Source: Paracidovorax citrulli (GTDB taxonomy: Bacteria; Pseudomonadota; Gammaproteobacteria; Burkholderiales; Burkholderiaceae_C). Taken from it: DNA of 33,318 bases. The stretch spans positions 1 through 33,318 of the forward strand of contig NZ_FNEY01000042.1 of the NCBI RefSeq assembly GCF_900100305.1, given 5' to 3'. The notes beneath the pieces are model-generated. The model saw only the letters and a program-made list of their open reading frames with translations. It had not been told where the DNA came from and made no database searches. Shown piece by piece: positions 6,992 through 14,350 of the stretch; positions within the stretch are counted from its first letter, which is position 1, and each line of letters starts with the position of its first letter. A program made the translations under genes and the position numbers.

Positions 6992-8881
6992 TCAGGCCCC
7001 GAGCTTGAAGAAGCCGACCGTGGCGTTGAGGTCCTTGCCCTGGTGATTGAGCGACTGGGCCGCCGCGGAGATTTCCTCGACCAGCGCGGCGTTCTGCTGC
7101 GTCGCCTGGTCCAGCACCGCGACGGCCTGGTTGACCTCCGCGATGGACCGGCTCTGCTCGCGCGCCGAGGCCGCGATCTCGCTCGTGATGGTGGCGACGC
7201 CGGAGATGGCTTCCGTCAGCTCGCCGATGGTCTTGCCGGCCTGGTCGATCTGCCGGGCACCGGACTGCACGTTCTCCACCGACGCTTCCAGCAGGGCCTT
7301 GATTTCCCGCGCCGCCTCGGTGGAGCGGTGCGCGAGGCTGCGCACCTCGGAGGCCACCACCGCGAACCCCCGCCCGCTCTCGCCCGCGCGCGCGGATTCC
7401 ACCGCCGCGTTGAGCGCCAGGATGTTGGTCTGGAAGGCGATGCCTTCGATCAGGCCGACGATGCCCACGATGCGGTCCGACTGCTCGGCGGCCGTGTGCA
7501 TGGTCCTGGCGGCGCCCGATACGGCATCGTTGCCGCGCCGGGCCACTTCCACGGCGCCGGACGCCACCTGGGTCGCGTGCGCGGCCTGGTCGGCCGTGGC
7601 GCTCACGGTTTCCGACAGCTCGTTCATGGCCGCGGAGGTCTGCTCGATCGACGCGGCCTGCTGCTCGGTCCGGGCCGACAGGTCATGGTTGCCGGCCGAC
7701 ACCTCGTGCGCCGCCACCTCGAGCTGGCGGCTGTTGTTCATGACGTTGAGCAGCACGCCGTGCAGCTTCTCGACGAACGCGTTGAACTGCACGGCGAGCT
7801 GTCCGACTTCGTCGCGGCTCACGACCGGCAGGCGGCGCGTCATGTCGCCGTCGCCGGAGGCGATTTCCTGCATCGAATGGGTCAGGCTGCGGATCGGATC
7901 GGTCATCCGGCGCACGAGCGCCACCATGCCCGCCAGGGCCAGCACGAGCACGGCGATCCCGCTGCCGACGAGGATCCAGGCCAGGCGGTTGGCAGCGGCC
8001 ATCATTTCCGCTTCCGGAATGAGCGCGTAGTATTTCCAGCCATTGCGGGGCGAGGTGTAGGCCGTCGCGCGATAGGCCATGCCGTCCATCGTCACGGTCG
8101 CGATGCCGTCGGCCGCCTGTGCCAGCTGTTCGTAGCCGCCCCCCAGGCTTTTCAGGTCCTTGAATTCGTTCTTCTTGTCGCGGGGATCGATGAGGATCTT
8201 GCCGTTGTTGTCCGCCACGAGCAGGTAGCCGCTCTCGCCGAAGACGATGCCTTTCGTGAGATGCGCGAACCCTTCCAGGGAGAGGTCGCCCTCGAGCGCG
8301 CCGATGATGTCTCCGTTCGGGCCCTTGATCGCCCGCGCGAAGGGAATGATGGCGCCGCCCGACCCCGCGGCGCTGAGGTAGGGCGCGGGCCGCACCACCC
8401 GGTCGGGGGCCGTCATCGCCAGTTGGTACCAGGGCCGCACGCGCGGGTCGTAGTGGTCGTTGATGCGCTCGATGGGCCACTGCACGTAGCCGCCCCAGCG
8501 CGTTCCCACGTCGAGGTAGCGCATGTTCGGATGGGTATCGCCGAACTCCTTGAGCAGCGCGAAGATCGACCGCTCCACCGGGCCGTTGGCGTCGGGGGTC
8601 ATCATGCCGCCGCGCTCCAGGTAGGTGGTGAGACTTTCGTCGGCGGACCGGATCTGCGCGGTCTGCGCCAGGTAGTTCAGGTTCTGCTCCACCTCCCTGA
8701 ACGTGCCGTCGAGCGACTCGTCCGCCTGGGCGACGCGCGTCTGGCTGGAATGCGCGAAATCGTCCACCGCCTGCTGGCGCACGTTCCAGACCCCCACCGT
8801 GGTGAGCAGCAGGAAGGTCAGGACCAGGGCCGCGCCGGAGGCGGCACCGAATTTCAGCGTGATCGAATGGGCGGGGTTCAC
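6992..8881 (-). CDS. Methyl-accepting chemotaxis protein with dCache_1 amino-acid-type sensor
   Basis: This 629-residue inner-membrane chemoreceptor has a first membrane helix (about 12-31), a periplasmic dCache_1 sensor, a second helix near 300, HAMP, and an MCP signalling domain. The signalling domain has the invariant hairpin tip [18 protein letters not shown] and the flanking adaptation helices. The sensor contains Tyr144, Arg149, Trp151, Tyr152, Tyr168 and Asp199, in the spacing of the known amino-acid-binding dCache motif (PctA-type Y-R-WY-Y-D, with small insertions). The predicted ligand class is therefore L-amino acids. GTG 8881 is preferred over TTG 8953, because the latter lies at a sigma-28 -10 element that would drive the gene. 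No C-terminal receptor pentapeptide is seen. It follows ureD in the same direction. Confidence 0.85.
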   Translation of the reverse strand: MNPAHSITLKFGAASGAALVLTFLLLTTVGVWNVRQQAVDDFAHSSQTRVAQADESLDGTFREVEQNLNYLAQTAQIRSADESLTTYLERGGMMTPDANGPVERSIFALLKEFGDTHPNMRYLDVGTRWGGYVQWPIERINDHYDPRVRPWYQLAMTAPDRVVRPAPYLSAAGSGGAIIPFARAIKGPNGDIIGALEGDLSLEGFAHLTKGIVFGESGYLLVADNNGKILIDPRDKKNEFKDLKSLGGGYEQLAQAADGIATVTMDGMAYRATAYTSPRNGWKYYALIPEAEMMAAANRLAWILVGSGIAVLVLALAGMVALVRRMTDPIRSLTHSMQEIASGDGDMTRRLPVVSRDEVGQLAVQFNAFVEKLHGVLLNVMNNSRQLEVAAHEVSAGNHDLSARTEQQAASIEQTSAAMNELSETVSATADQAAHATQVASGAVEVARRGNDAVSGAARTMHTAAEQSDRIVGIVGLIEGIAFQTNILALNAAVESARAGESGRGFAVVASEVRSLAHRSTEAAREIKALLEASVENVQSGARQIDQAGKTIGELTEAISGVATITSEIAASAREQSRSIAEVNQAVAVLDQATQQNAALVEEISAAAQSLNHQGKDLNATVGFFKLGA

Positions 8882-8943
8882 GGAAAGCCTCGGACGTTGG
8901 ATACGGATGGGAGCTGCCCGGCTGCAGGCCGGGCCCTGATCCG

Positions 8944-8970
8944 TTATCGGCAACTATGACCGATAGTGCA
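8944..8970 (-). promoter_or_regulatory. Candidate sigma-28 (FliA) promoter for the chemoreceptor
   Basis: On the minus strand GCCGATAA (8944-8951) matches the FliA -10 consensus in all eight positions. Eleven bases upstream, TGCACTAT matches the -35 consensus TAAAGTTT in four of eight. The element sits 62 bases before the GTG start of the chemoreceptor gene, as expected for a flagellar-regulon gene. Confidence 0.5.
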
Positions 8971-9035
8971 GCGTTATTCGCAAGTGTTTCTGCCGATTCC
9001 GGCTTTTCCGGTCATTCCACCGTCGCTGCCGCGTT

Positions 9036-9866
9036 TCACATGGCCCAGATGCGCGGCTGGCGTGGCTGCAGGCCCCAGAGGTGTTCGCGCCAGGCCCCCC
9101 ACGCCCGTCGCAGCAGCTCCATGGCCGGCTCCACCACGGGCGCCAGCACGCGCACCACCACCACCTGGGGGTGCGGACTGGTCGCGCCCGCGGTCTCCCG
9201 CAGTGCATGGGCATCGATCACGGCGCGGGCCGCGTCCAAAGCCGTCTCCCGGCGTTCCCGCGGCAGGGCCTCGCCGGCCACGAAAAACACCGACGCCAGG
9301 CAGCGGTGCCCGGCCAGCCCGAGGCGGCCGTCCATCAGCAGCCCGTCGGCGGCATCGATGGTGCCGCGTTCCAGCCAGATGCCGGGCACCTCGATGTGCT
9401 GCGTGAAGCGACCCGTGGCGAAGGGCTGGCCGGAGTGCGGCAGGCCCAGCGCCGTCACGTCCCAGGCGATGCATTCGGCGCCCGGCGAGAGCGAGAGGGT
9501 GAGCCGGTTCTCGGCCTGGCAGGCGCTGTAGCACAGCGCCTCCAGCGGCAGCCATTCGAGGCGTGCGCCGGCGGCCAGCGTCGCCTGCGTGCGCTGTAGC
9601 GCGGGAGCGCCGGTGGAGCGGTAGAAGCGCGTGGCGCCCGGCGTGGTCACGAGGCCGTGGGCTCCCGGCGCGACCGTGGCCGCGATGTCCAGCGTGTCCC
9701 CGCCCACCAGTCCGCCCGGTGGATGCACGAGCACGTTGTGGCAGATGCCGTCGCCCTCGGGGTAGAGGCTCTGCAGGATGCGCAGCGGGCCGTCGTGGAG
9801 GAAGCCGGCCACGGTGCGCGGGCCTTCCCGCCGGTAGTCCAGTTGCAGGCGGGCGTGCCAGGTCAT
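9036..9866 (-). CDS. ureD: Urease accessory protein UreD/UreH
   Basis: The 276-residue protein matches UreD, the scaffold that binds apo-urease with UreF and UreG during nickel insertion. Visible family features are the start WHARLQLDYRREG, HPPGGLVGGDTL (about 47-58), TTPGATRFYRS (about 75-85), and EWLPxExxCYSAC. The length is normal. ATG 9866 begins the conserved region. Downstream on the same strand lies a chemoreceptor, not ureA/B/C, and upstream (97 bases) lies a nucleobase-type deaminase. The usual ureDABCEFG order is therefore not present on either side. It may help mature a urease encoded elsewhere in the genome. Confidence 0.9.
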   Translation of the reverse strand: MTWHARLQLDYRREGPRTVAGFLHDGPLRILQSLYPEGDGICHNVLVHPPGGLVGGDTLDIAATVAPGAHGLVTTPGATRFYRSTGAPALQRTQATLAAGARLEWLPLEALCYSACQAENRLTLSLSPGAECIAWDVTALGLPHSGQPFATGRFTQHIEVPGIWLERGTIDAADGLLMDGRLGLAGHRCLASVFFVAGEALPRERRETALDAARAVIDAHALRETAGATSPHPQVVVVRVLAPVVEPAMELLRRAWGAWREHLWGLQPRQPRIWAM

Positions 9867-9963
9867 CGGTCGTGGGTGCCTTGCGGTCGTTGGTGGGTTG
9901 GAGCGAGCGCCGCATGATAGCCGCGGCCCGCAGAGCCCCGGGGCCGGACGGCGGACACCTGCG

Positions 9964-10473
9964 TCAGGCTTTCCAGGCGCCTTCGTGCGATGCGCAGGCT
10001 TCGGCGACCAGGGCCGGGCCGATGCATTCGATCGGGTGGGGCGAAGCGTCGAATACGTCGCGGCACGAGAGTTCCGCATCGCGCTGGTCCTGCCGCTCGC
10101 CGCGGAATCCGCGCAGGCGCACCGCATCGATGCCATACACCACGCGGCCGATGTTGGCCCAGAAAATGGCGCCCGCGCACATCACGCACGGCTCGCCCGA
10201 CGAGTACAGCGTGGCGCGGGCCAGGACCTCGCGCGCATGCTGCGGGCTCGCCACGCGGATGGCGGAGGTTTCCGCGTGCGCCGTGCAGTCGCCGGTTTCT
10301 CCGTTGGCGTTCCAGGCCTCCGCGAGCACCGTGCCGTCGCCGCCCACGATCACCGCGCCGAAGGGCCGGTTACCGCGCGCGCGGGCCTTGTCCGCCAGGG
10401 CGATGGCGTGCCGCAGGTAGCGGCCGTCGCGCTCGTCGAGCGGCACTTCCTCGGGCAGGGGCATGGCGCTCAT
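9964..10473 (-). CDS. Nucleobase/nucleoside deaminase, zinc-dependent (CDA/GuaD fold)
   Basis: The 169-residue cytosolic enzyme has the zinc site of the deaminase fold: His66 and the catalytic Glu68 in AHAE, and Cys96/Cys99 in PCVMC. RPFGAVIV (36-43) forms the first strand. Members hydrolyse an exocyclic amino group, as in guanine or cytosine deaminases and TadA; the long tail after residue 120 resembles guanine deaminase-type proteins more than TadA. The start ATG 10473 overlaps the stop of the upstream binding protein gene by four bases (ATGA), so the two are translationally coupled. The enzyme therefore probably acts on what that protein binds. A truncated paralogue lies at 21359-21766. 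Confidence 0.85.
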   Translation of the reverse strand: MSAMPLPEEVPLDERDGRYLRHAIALADKARARGNRPFGAVIVGGDGTVLAEAWNANGETGDCTAHAETSAIRVASPQHAREVLARATLYSSGEPCVMCAGAIFWANIGRVVYGIDAVRLRGFRGERQDQRDAELSCRDVFDASPHPIECIGPALVAEACASHEGAWKA

Positions 10474-11492
10474 GCGGCGCCTTTCGGGCCCGCGGGCAGG
10501 AAGCCGGGGTTGTACACCCGCTCGGGCGCGGGCTTCGCGGCCAGCTGGAACACGGTGGCCACTTCGTCGATCTGCCGCGCCAGCACGCCGGGCTGCACGC
10601 TGCCCAGCGCCTGGGCCGGCAGGTCGGGCGGCGCCAGGTACTGCCGGGTGATGGACCAGCGCTCGCGCTCCACATCCATGTTGAGGATGGGCTCGCGCGC
10701 CTTGATGGCGGCCAGCGCCGCCTCGGGGCCGGCGAGGGTTTCGCGCAGTGCCCGCTGCGTTGCGCGCAGGAAGCCGCGCGCCGCCTCGGGCTTTTCCCGC
10801 AGCAGCCGGCCCGCCAGCAGTGCGTTGCCGTACAGGTGCAGCCCGGCCTTGCCGTATTCGAGCACGGCGAGGTCCCTGGGCGGCATGCGCGCGAACAGCG
10901 ATACGGCGGAGTCGTGGAAATAGGTGGCTGCATCGACGTCGCCGCGCACCACCACGTTGTCGCGGGCGCTGAAGTCGGTCGTCACCCACTCGAAGAGGTC
11001 GGGGCCGGTCTTGAGCGCGCGCGCCACCATGGGCCAGCAGCGGCGCGTGGACTCCACGGCGGCCGCGGCCACGCGCTTGCCCTTGAGCGAAAGAAAGTCG
11101 GTGGTGATGCCGCGGTCCTTGCGGCCGATGATGACGAAGGGCGCGCGCTGGTAGTACTGGTAGATGGCCTGCACGGGCGTGCCGGGGTTCTGGGCCTGGA
11201 ACTCGACCAGGGAGCTGAGGTCGCCGAGGCCCAGGTCGTAGGCGCCGCTGGCCACGCGCGTGATGGACGCCACGGAGCCCGAGCCCACGTCGATGCTCAC
11301 GTCCAGTCCCTCTTCTTTGTAGTAGCCCTTGGCGAGCGCGAGGAAGAAGGGCGAAGTCTGGCTGGTGACGCGGAAGTCGAGCGTGAACTTCAGCGGCACG
11401 GGCGTGCCCTGCGCATGGACGAAGGGTGCGAACGGCGCGCCCAGCGCGGCGGTGGTGGCGAGGGAGCGTGAGAGAAACTGGCGTCGTTGCAT
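10470..11492 (-). CDS. NMT1/THI5-type ABC substrate-binding protein, orphan
   Basis: The 340-residue periplasmic binding protein has an N-terminal MQRRQFLSRS twin-arginine-like lead and hydrophobic stretch, ending near HAQ. The mature part is an NMT1/SsuA-like fold: PLKFTLDFR, ALAKGYYKEEGLDV, VASGAYDLGLGDL, then VRGDVDAA. It is clearly homologous to the binding protein at 20192-21232. No permease or ATPase adjoins it, so it may feed the importer at 18477-20074 or a distant one. GAGG lies about eight bases before ATG 11492. It is coupled to the deaminase downstream and divergent from the dioxygenase across a 578-base gap. The ligand is inferred to be a pyrimidine- or purine-like ring compound. 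Confidence 0.8.
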   Translation of the reverse strand: MQRRQFLSRSLATTAALGAPFAPFVHAQGTPVPLKFTLDFRVTSQTSPFFLALAKGYYKEEGLDVSIDVGSGSVASITRVASGAYDLGLGDLSSLVEFQAQNPGTPVQAIYQYYQRAPFVIIGRKDRGITTDFLSLKGKRVAAAAVESTRRCWPMVARALKTGPDLFEWVTTDFSARDNVVVRGDVDAATYFHDSAVSLFARMPPRDLAVLEYGKAGLHLYGNALLAGRLLREKPEAARGFLRATQRALRETLAGPEAALAAIKAREPILNMDVERERWSITRQYLAPPDLPAQALGSVQPGVLARQIDEVATVFQLAAKPAPERVYNPGFLPAGPKGAA

Positions 11493-11626
11493 GGCCGTGC
11501 CTCGTTGGTCATTGCGAAAGAGGCCGGTGCGCCGCGCGCCGTGCACCGCGCGCGAAGGCACGGCGCACCGCCGGGCAGGACCGGTGCGGATCGAGCAATT
11601 TCCGGGCGGCGGCGGAGGCTGGCCCC

Positions 11627-11889
11627 GCCGTGCTGAACGCTTCTACTCGCCGGCGTCAATGCATGAAGCGTGCCCATGGTGACGCCGCCCGCACGGCCTG
11701 CGCGGGCGCCGAGGGCAAGCACCCCGCCTGGTGCACGGGGCGGTGCGCGGCATGCCCGCATTCCTCGTTCCGGTGCGTGCTGTCACCGCTACGGGGCAGG
11801 CGGTGCCCCGTGCGGCGGGGGGGATGGCGGTTTCGCCTGGCCCGCGGATTGCATCCGGCCCCGGCGAGAGTAGAAGCGTTCAGCACGGC
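11627..11889. repeat. Inverted-repeat-bounded 263-bp element in a divergent intergenic region
   Basis: A 27-base left arm (11627-11653) and a 29-base right arm (11861-11889) are inverse copies, identical apart from a two-base indel; both contain CTGAACGCTTCTACTC or its complement. They enclose about 207 bases with no gene. The layout is that of a MITE or the two ends of a deleted insertion sequence. No clear target duplication is visible. It lies between the binding protein (start 11492) and the dioxygenase (start 12071); the rest of that gap holds no gene I can support. Alternatively the arms could be paired regulator sites. Confidence 0.5.
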
Positions 11890-12070
11890 AGCGGCCCTCT
11901 TGCGTGGGGCTGGCGGTCGGCGGGTCATTGCTCTTGAAGCCGGCGGCGGCCCCATGCCCGCGCGGGGCCGCCGCCTTTTCCCACTTCAAGGGCCCGCGCC
12001 GCGCGCCATGGACGGTGACCATGGCCGCGCCTTCACGGCCCTTGCATGCTGCAACGACAAGGAAACCACC

Positions 12071-13087
12071 ATGACTTCTGCCACCATCCCCGGCACGGCG
12101 GCCGACCACTCCGGCGTCCAGGAAGAGCTCTCCCGCGAGGCCCGCATGGGCGGCCTGGGCGAGGAGACGCGCGAACGCGAGGTACGCTGCATCGACATCT
12201 CGGATTTCGAGCGCCGCAAGGAAGAGATCGCCGAACAGCTCTGGAGCGCGTCCGTCGATATCGGCTTCTTCCAGGTCTCCCGCCACGGCATCCCCATCGA
12301 GGACATCCGCGCGGCCTTCGCGCGGGCCGAGGCCTTCTTCGCGCTGCCGCGCGAGACCAAGGCGCAGTGGCCGCTCGCACGCAACGCGGGCTGGGAGCAC
12401 AAGGCGCAGATCCGCCCTTCCACCCGCACGCCGGACCAGAAGGAGTCCTACCAGGTCACGCGCCCGCGCATGGAGGGCCTCTGGCCCACGGAAGAGGAGC
12501 TGCCGGGCTTCCGCGCGGCGACGCTGGCCTTCGAGCGCCAGTGCTGGGAGGTGGGCATGCGCCTGCTCTCGTGCTTCGCGTGGAAGCTGGGATTCGACGA
12601 CGCGTTCTTCACCCGCGCGCACGATCCGTCCGTGCCCGCCTACCAGAGCACGCTGCGCATGCTGCATTACTTCGCGGTGGACCCGGCGCTGAAGGACGAG
12701 CTGGGGCTCTGGCGCGCGGGCGCGCACACCGATTTCGACTGCCTGACGCTGCTGTTCCAGCGGCCGGGGCAGGGCGGGCTGCAGGTGCTGCCCGGCAAGG
12801 AGATGGAGGGCCGCCGCTGGACGCCCGTGGAGCCGGCGGAAGGCGTGATCACCTGCAACATCGGCGACATGCTCACGCGCTGGAGCGACGATGTGCTGCC
12901 CAGCAACTTCCACCGGGTGCGCAATCCGCTGCCGCACGAGTACCAGGGAGCGCGCTACAGCCTGGCGTTCTTCTGCCAGGCCAACGAGGACGCGGTGATC
13001 GCGGGCCCGGCGGGCACGCACCCGCCGATCACGGCGGGCGAGTACCTGAAGCAGCGCATCAGCGCGAACTTCTCCAACCGCTACTGA
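12071..13087 (+). CDS. Fe(II)/2-oxoglutarate-type dioxygenase, isopenicillin N synthase family
   Basis: The 338-residue cytosolic protein has the DIOX_N region (about 35-150, with DIGFFQVSRHGIP) and the double-stranded beta-helix domain. The iron ligands are His219, Asp221 and His281 (AHTDF...NFHRV). The 2-oxoglutarate-binding Arg295-x-Ser297 pair follows (RYS). It oxidises a small organic substrate with O2. Thymine/uracil hydroxylases and other ring-compound oxygenases belong to this family. ATG 12071 is chosen for the upstream AAGGAAACCACC and the family-like N-terminus. It is transcribed divergently from the orphan binding protein and deaminase, which suggests a shared pathway. The substrate is not determined by sequence. 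Confidence 0.85.
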   Translation: MTSATIPGTAADHSGVQEELSREARMGGLGEETREREVRCIDISDFERRKEEIAEQLWSASVDIGFFQVSRHGIPIEDIRAAFARAEAFFALPRETKAQWPLARNAGWEHKAQIRPSTRTPDQKESYQVTRPRMEGLWPTEEELPGFRAATLAFERQCWEVGMRLLSCFAWKLGFDDAFFTRAHDPSVPAYQSTLRMLHYFAVDPALKDELGLWRAGAHTDFDCLTLLFQRPGQGGLQVLPGKEMEGRRWTPVEPAEGVITCNIGDMLTRWSDDVLPSNFHRVRNPLPHEYQGARYSLAFFCQANEDAVIAGPAGTHPPITAGEYLKQRISANFSNRY

Positions 13088-13102
13088 CGGCAGCGGGGGC
13101 GG

Positions 13103-13360
13103 TCAGCGCGCGCCCCGCTGGGGAGCGCGCGGGCCGCGGCCTTCGATGTGCCGGAAGGTGAGCCGGCCCTTGTTGAGGTCATAGGGGGACAGTTCCAGCG
13201 ACACGCGGTCGCCGGCGAGCACGCGGATGCGGTGCTTGCGCATCTTGCCGCCCGCATAGGCGATGAGCTGGTGCCCGTTGTCCAGGGTCACGCGGAAGCG
13301 GGAGTCGGGCAGGACTTCCTCCACTTTGCCTTGCATTTCGATCAGGTCTTCTTTGGACAC
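13103..13360 (-). CDS. infA: Translation initiation factor IF-1 paralogue
   Basis: The 85-residue S1/OB-fold protein matches IF-1: [20 protein letters not shown], then [20 protein letters not shown], then [20 protein letters not shown]. It binds the 30S A site during initiation. The tail beyond residue 73 is a basic extension absent from the shortest IF-1 proteins. It lies outside any ribosomal-protein cluster, so it is probably the second infA copy usual in beta-proteobacteria. The start is GTG 13360, with a perfect AAGGAG six bases upstream. A 70-residue conserved-looking gene precedes it by 54 bases in the same direction. The gene converges with the dioxygenase 15 bases away. Confidence 0.92.
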   Translation of the reverse strand: MSKEDLIEMQGKVEEVLPDSRFRVTLDNGHQLIAYAGGKMRKHRIRVLAGDRVSLELSPYDLNKGRLTFRHIEGRGPRAPQRGAR

Positions 13361-13414
13361 GGAACTCCTTCGGATGGTGGGAAAGAAAGGGATGTACGGG
13401 CGCGGGGCCGTGCG

Positions 13415-13627
13415 TCAGCCCGCGCCGTGCAGGGCGATGTGCCGGCCCTGGTCGAGGGCGTAGAGCGAGGCCACGGCATCGCTGTCGAAATGCGGCACGA
13501 AGCGGAAGACGCGGTCGTGCATGCCGCGGCGGACGGAAACGGAAGCGGTGTAGCGGCCCGGCTCGACGCGCCGGATCAGCGGCGTGACGAGATAGCGGCC
13601 CACCGCCAGAGCGACTGGTGTGTGCAT
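13415..13627 (-). CDS. Small hypothetical protein upstream of infA
   Basis: The 70-residue protein begins with MHTPVALAVGRYLVTPLIRR and contains the motif ASVSVRRGMHDRVFRFVPHF, then a short helix ending in a His/Gly-rich tail. I recall proteins of this pattern as uncharacterised in Burkholderiales, but I know no function. The RRGMHDRVFRF stretch is rich in basic and aromatic residues, which would suit nucleic-acid contact (inference). ATG 13627 has no clear ribosome site; a terminator-like hairpin with a U-run lies about ten bases before it. It likely forms a unit with infA, 54 bases downstream. Confidence 0.65.
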   Translation of the reverse strand: MHTPVALAVGRYLVTPLIRRVEPGRYTASVSVRRGMHDRVFRFVPHFDSDAVASLYALDQGRHIALHGAG

Positions 13628-13636
13628 GTCGGAAAG

Positions 13637-13665
13637 AAAAAAAGGGGCGTGCGGCGCGCGCACGC
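13637..13665 (-). promoter_or_regulatory. Terminator-like hairpin in the leader of the 70-residue gene and infA
   Basis: On the minus strand GCGTGCG and CGCACGC form a 7-bp GC-rich stem with a five-base loop, followed by CCC and seven Ts. This is the form of an intrinsic terminator, yet it ends about ten bases before the ATG at 13627. It could act as an attenuator or stop read-through from the SDR gene at 14351-15130. Confidence 0.45.
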
Positions 13666-14037
13666 GGGGAACACAGGACGCCGGTGGAGGCCGGGCGCGG
13701 CCGGATGGGAGGCCGGCGGCGTGGAAGCACAGGTGGCGGGAGCCGCCGGGAGCGACGCGGGCCGGGAGTCCGGAACGGAGCGCGTCGTGAAAAAGAGGAG
13801 AGCTTGCCGGAAGGAAGGCGGACCGTGGTGCGGGCCCGGTGGGCGAGGCATGCGGAAACGATGCGTGCGCCGTGGCGCCCCGGCAAGGCAGGCATGTCGC
13901 CAGGGAGGGGCACAGTGTAGCGCATGCGCGCCGGCCGTGCGCGGCAATGGCCATGTGTTGCTTGCTGGCAATGGCCATCGCGCCTGCATGCTGCCGTGCT
14001 AGCCTGTGTCTTGATTTTTCAACCGAAGGTACGTTGC
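13666..14037. other. Intergenic gap with a 12-bp direct repeat
   Basis: No gene is supported here on either strand. The visible feature is a direct repeat of GGCAATGGCCAT at 13943-13954 and 13967-13978, 24 bases apart centre to centre. It contains the palindrome ATGGCCAT and lies 60-95 bases upstream of the gene at 14038. It may be a paired operator. Confidence 0.3.
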
Positions 14038-14250
14038 ATGGCTACCGCGTCCACTTCCACCGCCCGGCTGGGCGAACTGCGCGAGGCATTGCCCCGCATC
14101 GACAGGTTGCTGCGCAGCAACCAGGCGGGCGAAATCGGCGAGGATGTGATCGACGAACTCGTTCAATGCGCCTGGATGGAGTGGAACGCGGGCGCGCTGC
14201 GCCTGACGGCCACGGGCCAGAACATCTGCCGCCAGATGCAGGTCCGCTGA
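14038..14250 (+). CDS. Small hypothetical helical protein
   Basis: The 70-residue protein is predicted to be mostly helical: ARLGELREALPRIDRLLRS, then EIGEDVIDELVQCAWMEWN, then LRLTATGQNICRQM. The closing LRLTATGxxIC resembles the wing or C-terminal turn of small winged-helix proteins, but I cannot assign a family. ATG 14038 has GAAGG about nine bases upstream; an in-frame extension back to 13924 lacks support. It converges with the SDR gene at 14351, with a 20-bp palindrome between the stops. Confidence 0.6.
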   Translation: MATASTSTARLGELREALPRIDRLLRSNQAGEIGEDVIDELVQCAWMEWNAGALRLTATGQNICRQMQVR

Positions 14251-14257
14251 TCACGGC

Positions 14258-14277
14258 GCGCGCAAACGTTTGCGCGC
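14258..14277. promoter_or_regulatory. Perfect 20-bp palindrome, PurR/LacI-type operator-like
   Basis: GCGCGCAAACGTTTGCGCGC is a perfect palindrome lying eight bases after the stop of the small gene at 14038 and between two convergent genes. Its core CGCAAACGTTTGCG equals the PurR-box core, and a central CG is typical of LacI-family sites. It has no T-run, so it is not a standard terminator, although a hairpin could form in either transcript. Confidence 0.4.
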
Positions 14278-14350
14278 CAGGGCGCCCTCCACCCCAGCCC
14301 CGCGCGGGTGTCGCCCGGCTCCGTGCCGCGGCGGCCCCGCCTCGTGGCGC

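Noticed and set aside
5079-7046. Long plus-strand open frame crossing the EamA and SDR genes
   Set aside because: It is very rich in Arg, Gly and Ala, has no domain, and is out of frame with two well-supported genes; a high-GC shadow.
8882-8953. TTG start for the chemoreceptor
   Set aside because: It coincides with a sigma-28 -10 element, and the added residues are not typical of a receptor N-terminus.
7043-8959. Plus-strand open frame opposite the chemoreceptor
   Set aside because: It is antisense to a complete chemoreceptor and has no domain.
12046-13161. Second plus frame over the dioxygenase
   Set aside because: The frame at 12071-13087 carries the iron and cosubstrate residues; this one does not.
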